Positions 59,097 to 64,000 of a DNA stretch of 64,000 nucleotides are shown in pieces. Made by a program: the position numbers and the translations under genes. The DNA is taken from positions 1 through 64,000 of the forward strand of contig CAYWNA010000034.1 of assembly GCA_964459305.1 (NCBI GenBank), given 5' to 3'. Each line of letters begins with the position of its first letter. The stretch's first letter is position 1. A model generated the notes under the pieces. The model worked only from the letters and a program-made list of their open reading frames with translations, was not told where the DNA came from and did not search any database. The DNA is from CAYWNA01 sp964459305 (lineage in GTDB: Bacteria > Planctomycetota > Planctomycetia > Pirellulales > Pirellulaceae).

Positions 59097-59159
59097 GTAG
59101 CCGAACTCGCCAGAGTTTGGATTAGCCTGGACACACCAAAGTCTGGCGACTTCGGATAC
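59097..59159. repeat. GTAGCCGAACTCGCCAGAG element, core copy 3
   Basis: Core GTAGCCGAACTCGCCAGAGT ... TCTGGCGACTTCGGATAC with flanks that do not match copies 37207 and 44192. It lies upstream of the true start of the glycosidase gene (59343) even though an ORF continues through it; I treat that upstream reading as accidental. No other gene is seen in the 439-bp divergent gap. Confidence 0.75.
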
Positions 59160-59342
59160 GATGACTGCGACAGTGATTCGTCGATCAATGCGAGGATCTG
59201 GATTGCTGCGCGACGGGGCATGGCAATGGCATCTGAGGAGTGCATAATCATGGTCGAAGCTGAAAACCAAACTCACGGCATCTCGGACATCGGACATCAA
59301 GAGCTGCTGCGTTTTGTGGCGCAAAAGAGGAAAGGACACGAA

Positions 59343-61790
59343 ATGCTTCCGAGTCAGACCGACACACGATGCTTGGTGGCCCGATCATATTGGCCCGTGC
59401 GATTCATCCGACTTGCCGTCTTGCTTGCGGGGCTGAGTTGCACTGCGTCTCTAGGTCAGCCAGTGTTTGGCGCGGAGGGTAGACGGCAAGATTCCGGCTG
59501 GACGACGATCCGCTTGACCGATCGGGTGCTGGTCAAGGATACGGTTCCATTAGGCATCAACCTTGGTGGCGATGCCTACTATTCCGGGGCTGCTCTGGTC
59601 AAGAAGCGGGCGCAGTTCAATTTCGAAGGCACCATGTATCGCCAATGCCACTTCGGCCCCGGAAGCGACGACCGGACGATCTCCACGTGGTTCCGCCCGA
59701 ACGATGTTTGGCGAGAGATTCTCGCGGGAGGCAACTATACCATCCTTTCCGGCCCGTCGAAGTGGACCACTGGTACGGTCGCGGACATCGTTGACAAATC
59801 GTATATGCACCAGGGGCAGAACAAACCGTTCTCCTCCTTCGCGCTCGACAAGCGGATCGAGGCATCTCCGGAAGGCGGTCGGATCGGCATCATGATCGAC
59901 CGCGACCGCACGCGCGACGGCAGCTTCCGCCGACTCGACGGCTATTGGACGGCTTCCCACAACGAGATTTCCATCGGTGATGTGCGATTCGGATCCTTCG
60001 GATGTGCGGCACTGAACCTCCGCGGATCGGTCGATGAGGCCCACGTCCGCTTTGGCACTCACTATCAGCGCTACGGCGAAACAAACGGCACTTGGCGGAT
60101 TCGGTTCTGGGCCAAGGCCGGCCAAGGCTCGCCGCAATTGACCGTTGCCGCGGACCGCAGCTACGGCGGGGAGGTTCGCCTTGCACCCGGCGAGCGCTGG
60201 CACGAATACGACGAGACGATCGTCGTCGACAAGGTACCCGAACCGAATTCGCCGAAAGACAATCCGCATCTGCTGTTCGTCTTCATGGCATCCGGCGGCG
60301 ATGTGCTGATCGACGATGTGGAAATCTGGATGGAAGGCGACGAGAATCCCACGGCCTTTCGCGACGATTGCGTCGCCATGCTTCGGCGATTCAAACCAGG
60401 CGTCCTGCGTAAACTGCAAATGGGCGGCAGCACCGTGGCCAATACGATCGCGCCGGCGCTGGAGTCTTTCGCCTATGCGAGCCAGCAGAGCGCTAAGGTT
60501 GGACCGTACGCATCCCACGGCCGCGATCCGTACAGCCTTCACGAGATGTATGTGCTGTGCGAGCACCTTGGATGCGATCCTTGGTATTGCCTGCCGGGCA
60601 CGGTCACACGGGAGGAGATGGAACAGTTTATGGAATACGTTGGAGCCCCGGCCGATGTCGGATTCGGTCGCCGCCGTGCCGAGTTTGGGCACCCGCAGCC
60701 GTGGACCGAGGTATTCCAGCAGATTCACGTCGAGTTTGGCAACGAGGCCTGGAACAACTCCACGCCTTACAAATGCGGCGGATTCAACGGACCCGATTAC
60801 TGGCACGATCTGATCGGAACGGGCAAGAGATCCCCGCACTACAAAGCGAATGTCATCTTTCATGCGGCGGGCCAGGCAGCCTCCGCCGGGCGCAACGAAG
60901 GCATCATGAGCGACTGCCCCAATGCCGATCGATTCGGCGTCGCTCCGTACATCATCCAGGGATTCACCAAGGAGGAGGTACAGAAGCACTACAACACCGA
61001 TGACAAACTATTCCGTTGGGCTTTCGCGTGGGCCATCCGCCGGTCGCGCGATCCGGACGGAGCGATGTACCAGAATCACGAACTGGCCAAGAAGGCCGGT
61101 ATGGAACTGTCGATCTACGAGGTGAACCACCACATCACTCACGGCGACGGTCCTTTGGAGCCTCGAAACAAGCTGGTCACTTCGATCGGAGGCGGGTTGA
61201 ACGTGGCCAACAGTATGCTGCTGATGCTCAAAGAGCATCACCTTCGCAACCAGTGCCTGTTTTCCCTGGCCCAGCACAGCTACAACGCCCACGGGATCGG
61301 CCCCGTGCGGCTTTGGGGCACGGCACTTTGCATGCGCGCCGGCCACGAGCGTTTTCGTCCCACGTTCCTCGCTTGTGCCACGGCGAACAACGTCATCGGC
61401 GGCGATTTGGTCGAAACCGTCCACGCCGGGCTCGAACCGACATTCGACGCTACGGGCGTGTTTTCGAAGCGCGAGGGCGTGCAGACACTCGAACAACTTC
61501 CGGTCATCCTCAGCTACGGATTTGCCGACGGTCGGCGCCGCGGCCTGATCCTCGTCAGCCTGGATACATCCGAGGCCTGCCCGATCGAAGTGCAGTTTGA
61601 TGGCGACGTTGCCGGAGACAGAGCCAAAGGATGGCTTCTGACCGCTAACAAGATTGCCGACAACAACGAGTTCGAAACGCCCGAGCCTCAGGTCCGGGTG
61701 ATCGAACGAACCATCGAGGACTTCCGCAGCGGCTGGCGATGGAAGCTGCCGCCGTTTTCGATGCTCGCCCTGTCGTGGGAACAGGATTGA
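59343..61790 (+). CDS. Exported clan-A-like glycosidase
   Basis: 815 residues from the ATG at 59343, with AAAGGA about 8 bases before and a signal peptide following (about 22-47). An N-terminal beta domain (TGTMYRQCHFG, GEVRLAPGERWHEYDETIVVD) precedes a barrel-like core with IHVEFGNEAWNNSTPY (Glu468 in GNE, acid/base candidate) and LSIYEVNHHITHG (Glu593, nucleophile candidate). Together these resemble GH39/GH51-type enzymes. The closing part has FRSGWRWKLPPFSMLALSWE, a typical last domain. It precedes a sodium:solute symporter by 72 bp, so uptake of the released sugar is plausible. Confidence 0.8.
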   Translation: MLPSQTDTRCLVARSYWPVRFIRLAVLLAGLSCTASLGQPVFGAEGRRQDSGWTTIRLTDRVLVKDTVPLGINLGGDAYYSGAALVKKRAQFNFEGTMYRQCHFGPGSDDRTISTWFRPNDVWREILAGGNYTILSGPSKWTTGTVADIVDKSYMHQGQNKPFSSFALDKRIEASPEGGRIGIMIDRDRTRDGSFRRLDGYWTASHNEISIGDVRFGSFGCAALNLRGSVDEAHVRFGTHYQRYGETNGTWRIRFWAKAGQGSPQLTVAADRSYGGEVRLAPGERWHEYDETIVVDKVPEPNSPKDNPHLLFVFMASGGDVLIDDVEIWMEGDENPTAFRDDCVAMLRRFKPGVLRKLQMGGSTVANTIAPALESFAYASQQSAKVGPYASHGRDPYSLHEMYVLCEHLGCDPWYCLPGTVTREEMEQFMEYVGAPADVGFGRRRAEFGHPQPWTEVFQQIHVEFGNEAWNNSTPYKCGGFNGPDYWHDLIGTGKRSPHYKANVIFHAAGQAASAGRNEGIMSDCPNADRFGVAPYIIQGFTKEEVQKHYNTDDKLFRWAFAWAIRRSRDPDGAMYQNHELAKKAGMELSIYEVNHHITHGDGPLEPRNKLVTSIGGGLNVANSMLLMLKEHHLRNQCLFSLAQHSYNAHGIGPVRLWGTALCMRAGHERFRPTFLACATANNVIGGDLVETVHAGLEPTFDATGVFSKREGVQTLEQLPVILSYGFADGRRRGLILVSLDTSEACPIEVQFDGDVAGDRAKGWLLTANKIADNNEFETPEPQVRVIERTIEDFRSGWRWKLPPFSMLALSWEQD

Positions 61791-61862
61791 ATGCACCGGT
61801 GGTTGATTCGCAAGCAAACGCATTTGGGATTGATCACCGCACATGTTTCATAGGAGTTATCC

Positions 61863-63788
61863 ATGAGTCCCATCGATTGGGCCGTGATCGCCGTCTATTT
61901 CGCCATCGTGATCGGCATCGGGTTCTGGTACCAGCGCGTGGCCTCCCGCAATATCGACAGCTACTTCCTTGGCGGAAAGAGCATGCACTGGTTGGCCCTG
62001 GCCATGTCGGGGTCGGTGTCGAACTTCGACATCACCGGCACCATGTGGATTGTCACGCTAATCTATCTGTTCGGCATGAAGTCCATGTGGAACCACTGGA
62101 TGTGGGGCTTTTTGATGGGGGCTTTCTTCTTGTCGTTCATGGGTAAGTGGGTCCGCCGTAGCCAAGTGATGACCGGTGCTGAATGGATGGTCAATCGATT
62201 TGGTGACCAACGCGATGGGCAAATTGCGCGTCTCTCTTACACACTGATGGCCGTGGTCACGCTGACCGCTTTCGTGGGCTACGCGTTTCAAGGGATCGGT
62301 AAGTTCGCGTCGGAATACATACGGTTCGGCCTCACGCCGGAGCAAGCCGCCCCGGTCTGCGCGTTGGGGGTCTTCGCCATCACGACGCTCTACGTTCTGT
62401 TGGGCGGACTCTACAGCGTGGTGATCACCAACGTGATCCAAACGATCATTCTCACGGCCTCGGCCGTCTTGATCGCGGGAGTGGCCTATATGACGGTGAC
62501 GCCTGAACTGCTGGCCGACACCGTGCCAGCGGGATGGACGTCGTTGGCGCCGTCCTGGCGGGTTGACCAAACGCCCGAGATGGTCCAGGCGGGTTACGCG
62601 GGTTACCACCTGTTCGGCGCGCTGGTCATCGTTTGGGTGATCAAAGGCTTGCTGTTGAACCTGGGCGGGCCGGGCCAAATGTACGACTTTCAGATCTTTC
62701 TGGCCGCCCGAGATCCCCGCGACGCCGCCAAACTCGGCGCTGCCTGGAGCGGGTTCTTGGTCGTTCGCTGGGCCATGGCGATGGGAATCGCGCTGTTGGC
62801 TGTGACGGGCCTGTTGATGAACGACAGCGGGGAATCGGTCCAGGCGTCTGACAACCCGCAAGCCGCTGTCGCCGATGGTCAGGCCGCCCAGCCGGCAGTC
62901 GGCGACGAGGACGTGGCCTTTGACGCCGAACGTGTCATGCCGGCGGTGCTCAAGAAATATCTTTGGCCCGGCGTGCGCGGCCTGGTGATCGCCGGACTGC
63001 TGGCCGCGTTCATGTCTACGTTCAGCGCAACGGTGAATTCCGCGGCCTCGTACATCGTCCGCGACATTTGGCAACCACTATTCCGCCCGCAGGCCAGCGC
63101 GAAACAACTGGTGTGGGCCAGCTACGCCGCCACGTTGGCCGTTGTGGCTGTCGGTACAACCATCGGTCTGACCGTCGTCTCGATCGGGCAGATTTTCAGT
63201 TGGATCATGATGGAACTGGGCGCAGCCTTCGTGATTCCCAACGTGCTCCGGTGGTACTGGTGGCGGATCAACGGTTGGGGCTATGCCTCCGGGACACTGA
63301 TTGGACTGGCCGCCGCACTAGCGGTCCCCTTCCTGCCGGAGGCCCAGCCGCTGTATTACACGTTCCCAGCAATCTGCGCCGTGTCGTTGATTGGCTGCCT
63401 TGCCGGCACCTGGTTGACCCGGCCCACAGATGCAAAGGTTTTGGCGTCGTTCTATCGCTCCGTCCGACCGTTCGGCCTTTGGGGGCCAATCCGCCCGGAA
63501 AGCGGCCTTTCGCCGCAAGAGTTGACCGATCCCGAAGAGAGCCTGCTGCTGGCCGCGATAAACGTTGCCCTAGCCGGCATTGTGATATTGGGAATCTACC
63601 TGGCGCCGATGTACCTGGTCGGACACTGGCACGCCGCCGCCGGTCGCTGGTTCGCAGTCGCCGCGGCCGCCGTCGTTGTGTTGTACTTCACCTGGTACCG
63701 CAACCTGCCGGCGCCGGAATTGGGGGACGCACCGGCTACGGAAGCCAGAAGAGAAGCCGTACCGCCCGCAGGCGGAATGGATAATTGA
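61863..63788 (+). CDS. Sodium:solute symporter (SSS family)
   Basis: 641 residues with about 13 helices. The start SPIDWAVIAVYFAIVIGIGFWYQRVASRNIDSYFLGGKSMHWLALAMSGSVSNFDITGTMW and later AAFMSTFSATVNSAASYIVRDIWQPL (residues ~375-400) are hallmarks of SGLT-type transporters, including the Ser/Thr sodium-site helix. It should couple Na+ to import of a sugar or organic acid. ATG with AGGAGTTATCC upstream. Immediately after the glycosidase gene, hence a likely sugar importer; specificity cannot be read. Confidence 0.92.
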   Translation: MSPIDWAVIAVYFAIVIGIGFWYQRVASRNIDSYFLGGKSMHWLALAMSGSVSNFDITGTMWIVTLIYLFGMKSMWNHWMWGFLMGAFFLSFMGKWVRRSQVMTGAEWMVNRFGDQRDGQIARLSYTLMAVVTLTAFVGYAFQGIGKFASEYIRFGLTPEQAAPVCALGVFAITTLYVLLGGLYSVVITNVIQTIILTASAVLIAGVAYMTVTPELLADTVPAGWTSLAPSWRVDQTPEMVQAGYAGYHLFGALVIVWVIKGLLLNLGGPGQMYDFQIFLAARDPRDAAKLGAAWSGFLVVRWAMAMGIALLAVTGLLMNDSGESVQASDNPQAAVADGQAAQPAVGDEDVAFDAERVMPAVLKKYLWPGVRGLVIAGLLAAFMSTFSATVNSAASYIVRDIWQPLFRPQASAKQLVWASYAATLAVVAVGTTIGLTVVSIGQIFSWIMMELGAAFVIPNVLRWYWWRINGWGYASGTLIGLAAALAVPFLPEAQPLYYTFPAICAVSLIGCLAGTWLTRPTDAKVLASFYRSVRPFGLWGPIRPESGLSPQELTDPEESLLLAAINVALAGIVILGIYLAPMYLVGHWHAAAGRWFAVAAAAVVVLYFTWYRNLPAPELGDAPATEARREAVPPAGGMDN

Positions 63789-63917
63789 GCCGTGACAAGA
63801 AAGGAGTCAGGAATGGTCTCTCGTTTTCGAGTGTTCCGTTTTCGATGGTCGTGGTAGATTAGATTTGGGTTCGTTTGGGATTACGGATTTCGAATTTGGA
63901 TCGACGTGGGAGGTGAA

Positions 63918-64000
63918 ATGCGGAAGAAGACACTTGGCGTCCTACTTGTGGGCTTGGTTCTGTCAGCGGGATGCGATCGCGCCGATCGAACCGATAGGCC
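63918..64000 (+). CDS. Lipoprotein, N-terminal fragment (cut by window edge)
   Basis: ATG at 63918 with GGGAGGTG just upstream. The visible 27 residues are a signal peptide with two Lys after Met and lipobox L-S-A-G-Cys, then DRADRTDR. Only a lipoprotein N-terminus can be stated. It may be a substrate-binding or other surface protein in the same transcription unit as the symporter, 130 bp upstream. Confidence 0.6.
   Translation, partial: MRKKTLGVLLVGLVLSAGCDRADRTDR

Noticed and set aside
1318..59159. Whether the repeats form a CRISPR array or a single transposon
   Set aside because: They are not regularly spaced, differ in sequence, have no cas genes, and no transposase is visible.
59031..59342. 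Upstream extension of the clan-A-like glycosidase ORF
   Set aside because: It reads through a palindromic repeat, and the ATG at 59343 has a ribosome site and directly precedes a signal peptide.
62058..63074. 338-residue antisense ORF in the symporter gene
   Set aside because: His/Arg/Gln-rich complement of a well-supported membrane transporter gene.

Overview
This window looks like chromosomal DNA from a member of the Planctomycetota, probably a Pirellulales-like heterotroph. The signs are GC-rich protein-dense DNA with long intergenic gaps, two planctomycete-type ECF sigma factors, Ser/Thr kinases of the planctomycete kind, a DUF1559 domain, secreted PQQ-type propellers, a DUF4091 protein and several sulfated-glycan-type hydrolases. 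I saw no rRNA, tRNA, CRISPR array, phage or transposase.

Layout. 1-1169: a sigma factor translationally coupled (ATGA) to a Ser/Thr kinase cut by the window edge. 2006-13000: a carbamoyltransferase, a small monooxygenase-fold protein, and a run of exported glycan-related proteins (SGNH hydrolase, five-bladed-propeller glycosidase, PQQ-like propeller, sialidase, DUF4091 protein). 13462-14346: an exported sugar-isomerase-like TIM barrel. 14694-22340: a co-directional polyamine/membrane cluster of DUF4178 zinc-ribbon protein, small membrane protein, DUF350 protein, membrane-fused aminopropyltransferase, Tat-lipoprotein flavin amine oxidase, K+ channel and pyruvoyl AdoMet decarboxylase. It meets a converging four-gene operon (25556-22337) of a membrane protein, a lipoprotein, a Cys/Tyr-rich protein and a MurG-like glycosyltransferase. 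This is the best candidate for an under-described system. 25735-30280: surface-glycan genes (two GT4 enzymes, a GT-A-like enzyme, a sulfotransferase). 30829-45298: a thioredoxin-fold protein, a decayed LamG gene, a DUF6259 protein, a vWA protein, an alpha/beta hydrolase whose nucleophile is replaced, a secreted methyltransferase-propeller fusion, a zinc-ribbon membrane protein and ThuA.

45402-46336: a PadR regulator with a perfect palindromic operator over its own promoter, plus its membrane partner. 46469-50404: a second Ser/Thr kinase, a TMEM43-like protein and a second sigma factor. 50629-53852: a BlaI repressor overlapping an M56 peptidase that is fused to DUF1559. 54401-56248: small proteins (unknown, hotdog fold, WG repeats). 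56504-64000: a GHL10-type hydrolase, a clan-A-like glycosidase, a sodium:solute symporter and the start of a lipoprotein.

The other outstanding property is the intergenic DNA. At least nine families of imperfect or perfect palindromic repeats, several with three to five copies in 64 kb, fill nearly every gap. Some abut stop codons and some run into the annotated N-termini of genes. No mobilising enzyme is visible.
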